Of a stretch of DNA of 22,047 nucleotides, positions 7,063 through 14,159 are shown piece by piece. A program made the translations under genes and the position numbers. Every line of letters begins with the position of its first letter. Position 1 is the stretch's first letter. The notes beneath the pieces are model-generated. The model searched no databases and was not told where the DNA came from. It saw nothing but the letters and a program-made list of their open reading frames with translations. Source of the stretch: CAYRGE01 sp964423985 (GTDB lineage Bacteria; Patescibacteriota; Minisyncoccia; Phycocordibacterales; CAYRGE01); NCBI GenBank assembly GCA_964423985.1, contig CAYRGE010000007.1:1-22047 (forward strand), written 5' to 3'.

Positions 7063-7149
7063 TGGTGCGCCGGGCAGGATTTGAACCTGCGTAGACATAA
7101 AGTCGTTGGATTTACAGTCCAATGCGATTGACCACTCCGCCACCGACGC
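7063..7149 (-). tRNA. trnY: tRNA-Tyr (anticodon GTA), CCA encoded
   Basis: The minus strand gives an 87-nt class II tRNA. The acceptor is GCGTCGG/CCGGCGC, the D arm is closed by GCG/CGC, and the anticodon stem TTGGA/TCCAA surrounds CTGTAAA (anticodon GTA). A long variable arm contains GAC/GTC, and the T arm is GCAGG/CCTGC around TTCAAAT. The discriminator is A and CCA is encoded, unlike in tRNA-Trp of this window. A TATAAA box lies 7 nt upstream of the mature 5' end, consistent with its own promoter, but the -35 is poor. Confidence 0.97.
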
Positions 7150-7322
7150 ATATTTATTTATACAATTTTAAGATATTTTAATTTACAATAATTAAATATA
7201 TCTAATGCATAACTAGTAACTAATGTACCATAAAAAACCCTTCTATTCCAAACTTTTTTCTATTTGTCTTTTTTTTTGTTAGTATGCCTACTGTGTTAAT
7301 ATAAGTAAATAAATTTCTAAAT

Positions 7323-8510
7323 ATGAAAATACTTTCTATTGAAACATCTTGCGACGAAACAGCCATAAGTATTGTTGAGGCAAATGGCTTATATCCAAAT
7401 ACTATATTTAATATTTTAGGCAATTTTGTATTATCGCAAGCAGAATTACACTCACAATATGGTGGAGTATTTCCAAGCCTAGCCAAAAGAGAACATTCAA
7501 AAAATTTAATTCCTGTATTCAAGAAAGTATTAAAAGAATCAAATTCTTTAATGATAAAAGATGATACGGAAGCCAGTGAAATGCCTCACGAAACTAAAAA
7601 CGAATTAGAATTACTTTTTACAAGAGAGGCTGAATTATTAGAAGAATTTTTAAAAGAAATTGTGCTAATAAAAAAACCTCCTATAGATTTGATTGCTGTA
7701 ACAGCTGGACCAGGACTTGAGCCAGCTCTTTGGGTTGGCATAAATTTTGCAAAAGCACTCGCTCTTATTTGGGATATTCCAATATTACCAGTGAATCATA
7801 TGGAAGGACATATTATGTCAAGTATGGTTAAAGCTGGGCAAACAGATGATATCCAAAATACTAGAGATATTAATTTTCCATCTATAGCACTTTTAATTTC
7901 AGGCGGACATACAGAGATAGTTTTAATGAAAAAACTGCTTGATTATAAAATCATAGGACAAACTTGCGACGATGCCATTGGTGAAGCCTTTGATAAGGTT
8001 GCGAGAATGCTTGGTTTCCCATATCCAGGGGGTCCACATATTTCTAAATTAGCAGAAAAGGGACAAGTAAACCCAGAATACAAACTCCCTCGTCCAATGA
8101 TTAATTCAAGTAATTATAATTTTTCATTTTCAGGAATAAAAACAGCGGTGCTATACAAGCTAAAAAGTATTAAAGATATTTCCATAGAAAATAAGCAGGA
8201 CTTAGCACTTGAATTTGAAACAGCAGTTGCAGATGTTTTAATAAAAAAAACGCTAGATGCAGTGGATGAATATAATGCACAAACTCTAATTCTAGGTGGT
8301 GGAGTATCTGCAAATAACAGAATTCGCAGAAGATTTAAAGAGGAAGTAAGTAAGAAATATGCTAACACTGAATTAATAGTCCCCGATATAAATCTCTCAA
8401 CAGACAATGCACTGATGATTGCAATCACAGCATATTTTCACACAAAAAATAAAAAAGGTAAGAAAAATGATTACACCAAAATCTGTGCTGATGGAAATAT
8501 GAATTTTTAA
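7323..8510 (+). CDS. tsaD: tRNA N6-adenosine threonylcarbamoyltransferase
   Basis: TsaD (Kae1/Gcp) transfers the threonylcarbamoyl group from TC-AMP to A37 of ANN-reading tRNAs, forming t6A, in complex with TsaB and TsaE. The protein starts MKILSIETSCDETAISIVE, the typical ASKHA opening. It has the metal-binding HMEGH at 159-163, LLISGGHTEIV near 200, DDAIGEAFDKVARMLG with the PYPGGP segment, and FSFSGIKTAV. GGGVSANN lies near the C-terminus. It is 395 aa against a usual 335-345. The extra length is mainly an acidic insertion at about residues 72-108 and a short loop after HMEGH (KAGQTDDIQNTRDIN). The ATG at 7323 is unambiguous and lacks a Shine-Dalgarno. Monocistronic; tsaB and tsaE are not in the window. 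Confidence 0.97.
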   Translation: MKILSIETSCDETAISIVEANGLYPNTIFNILGNFVLSQAELHSQYGGVFPSLAKREHSKNLIPVFKKVLKESNSLMIKDDTEASEMPHETKNELELLFTREAELLEEFLKEIVLIKKPPIDLIAVTAGPGLEPALWVGINFAKALALIWDIPILPVNHMEGHIMSSMVKAGQTDDIQNTRDINFPSIALLISGGHTEIVLMKKLLDYKIIGQTCDDAIGEAFDKVARMLGFPYPGGPHISKLAEKGQVNPEYKLPRPMINSSNYNFSFSGIKTAVLYKLKSIKDISIENKQDLALEFETAVADVLIKKTLDAVDEYNAQTLILGGGVSANNRIRRRFKEEVSKKYANTELIVPDINLSTDNALMIAITAYFHTKNKKGKKNDYTKICADGNMNF

Positions 8511-8623
8511 TTTTTTAGGGTGTGTTTTGTATGTCTGTGTCTTTGTGTATCGTACGAGATAAAAAATAATATTTAAATACAAGGTATTAAAAAATGGCAC
8601 TTGTTTTTAAGGTTTTATGCTAT

Positions 8624-8704
8624 TTGCTTCGTCGTTCCGCTACCGCTACACTCCTCGCAATGACAATGGGTGTTACTACCATTGCGAGGTACGAAGCAAT
8701 CCAG
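8624..8704 (+). repeat. Dispersed palindromic repeat, complete hairpin copy
   Basis: TTGCTTCGTCGTTCCGC...CTCCTCGCAATG is followed by CCATTGCGAGGTACGAAGCAATCCAG (split here by position: 8679-8704). Outer arms TTGCTTCGT/ACGAAGCAA and inner arms CCTCGCAATG/CATTGCGAGG make a long two-part hairpin. An additional CAATGG/CCATTG hairpin lies at the tip. It is in the 8511-8899 gap and ends 5 bp before the -35 of the next promoter. Confidence 0.85.
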
Positions 8705-8709
8705 AGTTA

Positions 8710-8738
8710 TTGACAAAATTTTGTATTTATGCTTATAT
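8710..8738 (+). promoter_or_regulatory. Predicted promoter of the hydrolase-prmC operon
   Basis: A perfect TTGACA (8710-8715) and TTATAT (8733-8738) are spaced by 17 nt; shifting by one gives TATATT with 18. The leader to the hydrolase ATG is about 155 nt. Confidence 0.6.
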
Positions 8739-8743
8739 TAATA

Positions 8744-8797
8744 AATAGTGTTGTGTTTTTAGCACTATTGTGAATAGCATCTTAAAGGGATGCTATT
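8744..8797 (+). promoter_or_regulatory. Two leader hairpins, the second attenuator-like
   Basis: AATAGTG/CACTATT (8744-8769) is followed by AATAGCATC/GATGCTATT (8773-8797, 7-nt loop), which runs into TTTTG-type U-rich sequence. Both lie between the promoter and the hydrolase start. CTATT at 8765-8769 can instead pair with AATAG at 8773-8777, so the two stems partly compete. This could be transcription attenuation; no ligand or leader peptide is evident. Confidence 0.5.
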
Positions 8798-8899
8798 TTG
8801 TTTGTACAGCATTTATTTTATTTATCTTAATTATTATGAACATTAAAACTCTTTTGCTTTTATTCAACATCTCACCAAACAAAAGGGTTGGACTACTAT

Positions 8900-9448
8900 A
8901 TGAAATATATTATCGTATTACTCATTATGGGACTTACGGCTACTGCAAGCGCGGTAGCTCCAGTATTTTCTCACAACATAGATTCAAAAGAAAAGATGTG
9001 TGCCATAATAGGCAACGAGGAAGAAATAATCTGGTTTGCACGAGCTATTTTTTCAGAAACAAAAAGAGCTGATGAAATGGTTTTGGTTGCTTGGGTAATT
9101 CGCAATCGCGTTGATAGTGAATTCCGTGGCGACAACACATATATTGCTGTTGTAACGAGGTCAAAGCAGTTTTCTGGTTTAAACAAAGGAGACAAACAAT
9201 ATAATACAAACACCTCTCTAGACTTCAACAACAAAGATGCAGTCTGGCTAAAAGCTGTTGCTGTCGCAAGAAGTGTATATGAAGCCCAAGCTTACACTAG
9301 TCCTATATCTAGAAATGTAAAACATTTCTATTCGCCAATAAGCGCACGAGTTACACCAGAATGGGCTAAAAACAATGAACCTTACCGCGTTCTAAAGAGC
9401 GACAATGGCAAGTCTGCACGATTTGCTTTTTATGCTGACATAAAATAA
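8900..9448 (+). CDS. Secreted SleB/CwlJ-type cell-wall hydrolase
   Basis: The 182-aa precursor has a clear Sec signal peptide (MKYIIVLLIMGLTATASA, cleavage near residue 18). It is followed by a Hydrolase_2-type domain: ARAIFSETKRADEMVLVAWVI with probable catalytic Glu53, then IRNRVDSEF, a QFSGLN segment and a C-terminal HFYSP. The family comprises lytic transglycosylases or amidases acting on peptidoglycan. SleB and CwlJ act in spore germination, but non-spore relatives remodel the wall. Here it would work outside the membrane, perhaps in division or in contact with another cell. The ATG at 8900 gives the signal peptide its normal N-terminus; the in-frame TTG at 8888 adds only three residues before it. 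A GGG lies 13 nt upstream. It precedes prmC by 51 nt. The exact bond cut is not deducible. Confidence 0.85.
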   Translation: MKYIIVLLIMGLTATASAVAPVFSHNIDSKEKMCAIIGNEEEIIWFARAIFSETKRADEMVLVAWVIRNRVDSEFRGDNTYIAVVTRSKQFSGLNKGDKQYNTNTSLDFNNKDAVWLKAVAVARSVYEAQAYTSPISRNVKHFYSPISARVTPEWAKNNEPYRVLKSDNGKSARFAFYADIK

Positions 9449-9499
9449 CAAACACAATACCAACCCCATAACATTGATTATAGATACTACTCAAGTGTA

Positions 9500-10270
9500 A
9501 TGAAAATCAATACCACTACAACAGAAAGAGAAATAGATTGGTTGCTAGATGAAAAATATAGTGGAAAAACTTCCTCTGCTTTTTTTGATGATATCAATAG
9601 ACTCAAAAATGGCGAGCCACTGGCATTCATTATTGGAAACATTCCATTTCTGGGGGCAACGATAGACCTATCATCAAAACCCCTCATACCTCGCACGGAA
9701 ACTGAATTTTGGGTTGAAAAAGCAATAAAACAAATACAACAGACAAAGAAAGGCACCGTACATTGCCTTGACCTTTTTGCTGGTTCTGGCTGTATTGGTA
9801 TTGCGGTATTGTTGAATATCCATAATTCTATTGTTGATTTTGGAGAAAAAGAAAAACACCACATATTCCAAATTAGTAAAAATCTAGTACTAAATAAAAT
9901 TAACTCAACACGAACCAGTGTTTTTGTTTCCGATGTATTTGAAAGCATTCCAGCTCGTAGTTATGATTACATTTTTGCAAATCCACCATATGTGGATATC
10001 CAAAACAAACAACTTGTTGATAGGTCTGTATTTAATTGGGAGCCACAGGAAGCTGTTTTTAGCAAAGATGGAGGTTTTTTCTTTATTAAGCAAATACTAA
10101 AAAGTGCATATCAATATCTTTCAAAAAATGGAACTATTTTTCTTGAGTTTAGTCCAGTTCAAAAAAACAAAATTAAAGAATTAGCCACTGCTTATGAATA
10201 CACAGTAGATTTTAAAAAAGACCAGTATAGGAAATATCGCCTTGCTGTCTTTACTAAAAACGATTCTTAA
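9500..10270 (+). CDS. prmC: Peptide chain release factor glutamine methyltransferase
   Basis: PrmC (HemK) methylates the glutamine of the GGQ motif in release factors RF1 and RF2. The 256-aa protein has a short helical N-terminal domain and then PLIPRTETEFWVEKA, the usual entry to the catalytic domain. SAM motif I is LDLFAGSGCIGIAV at about 90-103, and the signature NPPYVD begins at 161 (NPPY at 161-164). EPQEAVFSKDGGFFF follows. It is slightly shorter than the common 275-285 aa, with a reduced N-terminal domain. PrmB and other N5-glutamine methyltransferases share NPPY, but length and the PLIPRTETE segment favour PrmC. The ATG at 9500 has only a weak AAGTG upstream. It is probably cotranscribed with the hydrolase gene. 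prfA, often adjacent in bacteria, is not beside it. Confidence 0.92.
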   Translation: MKINTTTTEREIDWLLDEKYSGKTSSAFFDDINRLKNGEPLAFIIGNIPFLGATIDLSSKPLIPRTETEFWVEKAIKQIQQTKKGTVHCLDLFAGSGCIGIAVLLNIHNSIVDFGEKEKHHIFQISKNLVLNKINSTRTSVFVSDVFESIPARSYDYIFANPPYVDIQNKQLVDRSVFNWEPQEAVFSKDGGFFFIKQILKSAYQYLSKNGTIFLEFSPVQKNKIKELATAYEYTVDFKKDQYRKYRLAVFTKNDS

Positions 10271-10538
10271 AAAACCACTTTAATTGTTTGTTTAGTTTCT
10301 GTATATTGTTTTAAAAAAAATTCTAAAATTGACTAAACATTTTTTCAATTTTTTCCTTCCTGTTTCTAGGGGTTTCAGAAAATATGGACACAAAACAAAC
10401 ATCGTCTTACGAGATTTATTGAAAAATATCTTACTTTCTAACCTTTTACCGAACACTTATACATTGGCTTGTTAAAAACTTCGTAAGGTGTGCACTTTTT
10501 GGGAGTCAGTTCAGTTATCTGTTATTGGGAGCTCTATT
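10271..10538. other. Gene-free spacer after prmC
   Basis: I see no open reading frame, RNA gene or strong terminator here. The stretch is AT-rich with T- and A-runs. CTTACG (10407-10412) and CGTAAG (10482-10487) are complementary but far apart. Confidence 0.5.
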
Positions 10539-10720
10539 TGTCATTGCGAGAGTTTATTTGTCATTGCGAACACTATCTGTCATTGCGAGGTGCGAAGCAA
10601 TCCAGGATTATCGTTTTTTAATTAAAGCTTCGCACTGGATTGCTTCGTCGTTTCGCTACCACTACACTCCTCGCAAAGACAACAATCGTTACTATTTCGT
10701 TGCACTTCTTGCAAAAACAA
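10539..10720. repeat. Cluster of dispersed palindromic repeats
   Basis: TGTCATTGCGA occurs three times in a row (10539, 10559, 10578), spaced 19-20 bp. The third copy continues into GAGGTGCGAAGCAATCCAG, which pairs with CTGGATTGCTTCG (10635-10647) through a 13-bp perfect stem. Inside the loop GCTTCGCA (10627-10634) offers a competing 8-bp pairing with TGCGAAGC. The family block with CTACACTCCTCGCAAAGAC ends at 10680, and a decayed piece (TTGCACTTCTTGCAAAAAC) follows to about 10718. A reading frame of 88 codons across it is an artefact of the repeats. Confidence 0.88.
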
Positions 10721-10767
10721 CAATGGTTACTATGTTAAATGAAAGAAATAAAAGTTCTTTAACACTA

Positions 10768-10943
10768 GGGTGCAAATTATTAAGCCCATAGAGCTAACAA
10801 CCAACTCTTTGCTTTGCACAGCAACAGTATTGGCTTATTGTTTTTAATCTGGGCACCCTTCACGACGAAACTTAAAAAATAGTCTCTAAAATACATATTT
10901 GGGTGGTGCTTGTTTACTTCAAACAAGCACTTATTTGAAGTAA
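10768..10943 (+). ncRNA. Candidate structured RNA with alternative hairpins
   Basis: Base-pairing read by eye suggests a branched fold. P1 is GGGTGC/GCACCC (10768-10773 with 10853-10858) and P2 is TAAGCC/GGCTTA (10781-10786 with 10832-10837). P3 is AGAG/CTCT (10790-10793, 10805-10808) and P4, abutting P3, is TTGCT/AGCAA (10809-10813, 10820-10824). Downstream, GTGCTTGTTT/AAACAAGCAC (10906-10930) and TTACTTCAAA/TTTGAAGTAA (10914-10943) are each 10-bp perfect stems that cannot both form. A strong terminator follows at 10977. No protein gene lies downstream on this strand, so a stand-alone RNA is more likely than a cis-riboswitch. It has no tRNA T-arm and no tmRNA, RNase P or SRP signature that I can see. 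The strand is uncertain, since the stems also form on the other. Confidence 0.35.
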
Positions 10944-10976
10944 GCTTCTTTGTAACACTTTTGTACTGTAATAAAA

Positions 10977-11008
10977 AACAACACGCTTTTTAATCGTGTT
11001 GTTTTTTT
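10977..11008 (-). terminator. Bidirectional Rho-independent terminator after rpoD
   Basis: AACAACACG (10977-10985) and CGTGTTGTT (10995-11003) form a 9-bp stem with a 9-nt loop. It is flanked by A-runs on the left and T-runs on the right, so both strands end in a U-tract. It lies 64 bp past the rpoD stop and closes the rpoB-rpoC-dnaG-rpoD operon. It could equally end a plus-strand RNA. Confidence 0.88.
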
Positions 11009-11071
11009 GTAAATAAATATATCAATACCAATAACTTATGATATTGACATGTTTACAAGAGTGTAAAAAAA

Positions 11072-12385
11072 TTAATAATTTTGTAGTCTTTTTATTTTCT
11101 CGTGGCGTCTTATTCTTTCAAGAGCCTTTGCTTCAATTTGTCTAATTCGTTCACGCGTAACACCAAACTCTCGCCCAACCTCTTCAAGTGTATGTATTAT
11201 TCCTTTTTTCAAACCATGCCTCATTTCCAAAATTTTTCGCTCTTTTTCAGAAAGATCGTTTAGAATTTCATGTATTTGGTCTGCTAGTATTCTTCTTGCA
11301 GATTGTTGGTCTGGTGGCAAACCCGTATCATCAGCAATAAATTCACTTAAGGTAGACTTGTCATCGTTGTCGCCAATAGGACGCTCTAAAGAGACTGTAT
11401 TATGGTCAATCTTTTTAATCATTTGAACTTTTTCAATTTGTATGCCCATTTCAATAGCAATCTCTTCTGCACAGGGCTCCCTGCCTAGGTCTTGAGACAA
11501 TCTACGAACCACTTGTTTGTATTTAGCAATTGTCTCAACCATATGTACGGGAATACGAATAGTTCTGGACTGATCTGCAAGAGCACGAGCAATACCTTGC
11601 CTAATCCACCATGTTGCATATGTTGAAAATTTAAAACCCTTTGTCCAGTCAAATTTTTCTACTGCCTTGAATAAACCCAGATTACCCTCTTGTATTAAGT
11701 CTAAGAGAGTTAATTCTGGGCTTCTGCTTGCATATTTTTTAGCTATTGAAACAACCAGACGAAGATTAGCACGCGCAAGGAGTTGTTTTGCTTCTTCTTC
11801 TCCTTCTTCTATTCGCTTTGCAAGTTCTTGTTCTTCCTGTCCTGAAATAAGCGGATACCTTCCTATTTCTTTAAGATACATTTGAATTGAGTCGTGTGGA
11901 GCTCTTCTGCCTTTTTTGTTAAATCCCCCCACTGTCAAGCTGTCGTCTTTATCTATTTCAAGTAAATCTCCATCCTCAATCACATCAATTTCAGCATCAC
12001 TAATTTTATTATATAGATCATCTAAAAAGACTATGTCTTGTTCTATTCTTGGGAACTCTTTTAATATTTCATTGTGTGTTATAAAACCACGCTCCTTTCC
12101 TTTTTTAATAATACTGTTAGCCTTTTTTTCCATTTCTAATCTCTTTTTGCTAACACGCCTTTTCTTTTTAACCTTAACCACCGTTTTTGTTGATTTTTTT
12201 TCTTTGGTTTTTTTAATATTCTTGCAAGTAGTTGTTTTTTTTGAAGCCTTGCTCACTGTTTTTTTTATATTATTTTTAACTTGCTTAACAGTAGCTGTTT
12301 TACTCTTTTTTGTTTTTGTTGAATTACTTTCGATATTCTTTGTTTTGTTTATTTTTCGCACGGTTTTCTTTTTTATTTTTACCAT
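11072..12385 (-). CDS. rpoD: Primary RNA polymerase sigma factor (sigma70 family)
   Basis: The 437-aa protein directs core polymerase to promoters. The first 80 or so residues are extremely Lys/Thr-rich and low complexity, followed by an acidic segment (about 120-150). Region 1.2 begins at DSIQMYLKEIGRYPLIS. LRLVVSIAKKYASR and LLDLIQEGNLGLFKAVEKFD are regions 2.1-2.2, and FSTYATWWIRQGIARALADQSR is 2.3-2.4. Region 3 runs through IPVHMVETI, and region 4.2 has EEVGREFGVTRERIRQIEAKALERIRR (described in pieces). This is the full set for a housekeeping sigma. Region 1.1 appears to be replaced by the basic tail. It is the last gene of the operon, 11 nt after dnaG. The promoters predicted in this window fit a normal sigma70 specificity. 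The ATG at 12385 has no Shine-Dalgarno. Confidence 0.97.
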   Translation of the reverse strand: MVKIKKKTVRKINKTKNIESNSTKTKKSKTATVKQVKNNIKKTVSKASKKTTTCKNIKKTKEKKSTKTVVKVKKKRRVSKKRLEMEKKANSIIKKGKERGFITHNEILKEFPRIEQDIVFLDDLYNKISDAEIDVIEDGDLLEIDKDDSLTVGGFNKKGRRAPHDSIQMYLKEIGRYPLISGQEEQELAKRIEEGEEEAKQLLARANLRLVVSIAKKYASRSPELTLLDLIQEGNLGLFKAVEKFDWTKGFKFSTYATWWIRQGIARALADQSRTIRIPVHMVETIAKYKQVVRRLSQDLGREPCAEEIAIEMGIQIEKVQMIKKIDHNTVSLERPIGDNDDKSTLSEFIADDTGLPPDQQSARRILADQIHEILNDLSEKERKILEMRHGLKKGIIHTLEEVGREFGVTRERIRQIEAKALERIRRHEKIKRLQNY

Positions 12386-12396
12386 ATTATTTAAAT

Positions 12397-14133
12397 CTAT
12401 TTGTTAACAATTTTTTCTAATTTTTTTGAAATATTATGACACTTTTCTAATGCAACCATAACTTTTGTCTCATCGTTGCCTTTTTCTGCTTCTTTAAGAA
12501 AAATCATAGCCTCCTCAAAAGCCTCTTTCAGTGTTTCTTTCTCAAGATTTACAAGTAATTCTTTTATCTCAAGTTCAAGGTTTAGTGCGTTTTTATAATA
12601 CATTTCTGCTTCAAAAACAAGCTCGCTTATTCTTTCTTTTGAAATGCTTTTTGTTTTTACAATTGTTGAACCGTCTTCATTGGTAATCTTTTTAAATTGT
12701 TTTTCATGCTCAATATGATTAATATCTGGCTTTTCAAGCCCTTTCTGCCATATTAAAATACCTAAAATTTTTTCTTTTATTTTGTCTTTTAGTTTTTTAG
12801 TATTATTGTTCTTTAATAAATTTTCTTTTTGTGTGCTTTCTCTTTGTGTATTGTTTTTTGTTTTTAATTTATCTAATTCCTTCCACACAGCAGACTCTTT
12901 AATATTTAGTTTTTCTGCAACAGAACGAACAAAATGTGCCTGTTCCATATTATTTGTAATATTTGCAATATATGGCAAAACCATATTACTTACCTCTAGG
13001 TGTATTCTTTCAGGGTCTTTTTTGTGGCTTAAGGCAGTATTGATTAAAAAATCTATTATATGTATAGATTTTTTAATCAACGCAACCCACTCTTCGGGGT
13101 CTTTTTTAATTAAATCGGCTGGGTCAAGCCCTTCAGGAATTGCAGCAACACGAACATCAAAGCCCTGTGCTAATGCAATATCAATACCCCTTTTTGCCGC
13201 AAAAACACCTGCCTGGTCTGCATCAAATGCAAAAACAATTTTGTCAGTTAGTCTTTTTATGAGCTGTAAATGTTCCACCGACAATGCTGTACCTGATACA
13301 GAAACAGAATATGCAACACCTGCTTGATGTGACATTATCAAATCTAACTGTCCTTCAACTAAAACACACATTCCGTTTTTTCTTATAGCAAGTTTTGCTT
13401 TATCAAAGCCATGTAAAATACGCGATTTATCAAAAAGAGCAGTTTCTGGGCTATTTATATATTTTGCCTGCACATTTTTTGTTTTATCTTCGTACACTGG
13501 TAAAATACGCCCAGAGAAACCAGCAACCCTGCCAGAACTATCTGCTATTGGAAACATAATGCGACCACGAAACCAGTCGTAATACCCTTTTTCAGACTTT
13601 CTAATAAGTCCGACTTGCTCAAGTGCTTTTTGTGGTATTTTTTTCTGTGTAAACTTATCAAAAAAATCTCTCCATTCATTTTTTGCAAAACCAATACGAA
13701 ACTCTTTTATTGTTTCTTCATTTATTCCTCGTATTTTTAAATATTCTTTTGCGTTCTTTGATTCTTTTAGGTTTTTTTCAAAAAAACTAGTAGCAGCGTC
13801 TGTTAAGCGGAATAAACCATCTCGATGTGTGCGAGCTTTGGAGTTTGTTTTTGTTAGTGTAACACCAGCCATTCCCGCAAGAACTTTTAATGCTCCCATA
13901 AAATCAACTCCCTCTATCTCTTCAACAAAAGTAAACATATCGCCACCAGCATTACAACCAAAACAATGGAATGTTTGTCTTGTTGGTGATACAAAAAAAG
14001 ACGGTGTTTTTTCACTATGAAAAGGACAGGTTGCCTTAAAGTTTGCAGCTCCTGCTTTTTCAAGCTTTATATATGACGAAACAACATCTACAATATTGAG
14101 CCGTTCTTTTATCTGCTCTACAGATGAAGACAT
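12397..14133 (-). CDS. dnaG: DNA primase
   Basis: DnaG synthesises the RNA primers for lagging-strand replication. The 578-aa protein has the CHC2 zinc-binding domain (C36PFH39 and C57FGC60). The RNA polymerase domain carries YDWFRGRIMFPI and AGFSGRIL, and the TOPRIM fold has Glu260 in VEGQLD and the DAD motif at 304-306 (FAFDADQAG). A C-terminal helical region from about 400 probably binds DnaB. VEGQLD differs from the common EGYMD but keeps the acidic residues. I chose the ATG at 14133, giving MSSSVEQIKERLNIVD as in other primases; the TTG at 14145 adds four residues. It follows rpoC by 26 nt and precedes rpoD by 11 nt. A 17-bp perfect inverted repeat lies inside the gene at 13040-13080. 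Confidence 0.97.
   Translation of the reverse strand: MSSSVEQIKERLNIVDVVSSYIKLEKAGAANFKATCPFHSEKTPSFFVSPTRQTFHCFGCNAGGDMFTFVEEIEGVDFMGALKVLAGMAGVTLTKTNSKARTHRDGLFRLTDAATSFFEKNLKESKNAKEYLKIRGINEETIKEFRIGFAKNEWRDFFDKFTQKKIPQKALEQVGLIRKSEKGYYDWFRGRIMFPIADSSGRVAGFSGRILPVYEDKTKNVQAKYINSPETALFDKSRILHGFDKAKLAIRKNGMCVLVEGQLDLIMSHQAGVAYSVSVSGTALSVEHLQLIKRLTDKIVFAFDADQAGVFAAKRGIDIALAQGFDVRVAAIPEGLDPADLIKKDPEEWVALIKKSIHIIDFLINTALSHKKDPERIHLEVSNMVLPYIANITNNMEQAHFVRSVAEKLNIKESAVWKELDKLKTKNNTQRESTQKENLLKNNNTKKLKDKIKEKILGILIWQKGLEKPDINHIEHEKQFKKITNEDGSTIVKTKSISKERISELVFEAEMYYKNALNLELEIKELLVNLEKETLKEAFEEAMIFLKEAEKGNDETKVMVALEKCHNISKKLEKIVNK
13040..13080 (-). other. 17-bp perfect inverted repeat inside dnaG
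   Basis: TTGATTAAAAAATCTAT (13040-13056) and ATAGATTTTTTAATCAA (13064-13080) are exact reverse complements around a 7-nt loop. On the dnaG mRNA this is a 41-nt hairpin with no mismatch. It encodes about residues 352-365 (LIKKSIHIIDFLIN), a segment that aligns with ordinary primase sequence and so is not an obvious insertion. Confidence 0.92.
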
Positions 14134-14159
14134 ATGAAAAATCAAAATGTAAGGTTTTT

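Noticed and set aside
8770..9072. Plus-strand open frame overlapping the hydrolase start
   Set aside because: It begins in the leader hairpin and overlaps the signal peptide and catalytic region of the hydrolase in another frame.
10525..10791. Open frame of 88 codons on the plus strand
   Set aside because: It runs through the palindromic repeat cluster and its translation (repeated VIAR-type pieces) is repeat-derived, with no family resemblance.
10768..10858. tRNA or SRP RNA at the GGGTGC/GCACCC stem
   Set aside because: At 91 nt it lacks a T-arm (GGTTCGA) and CCA, and there is no SRP Alu/GGAAG-type tip.
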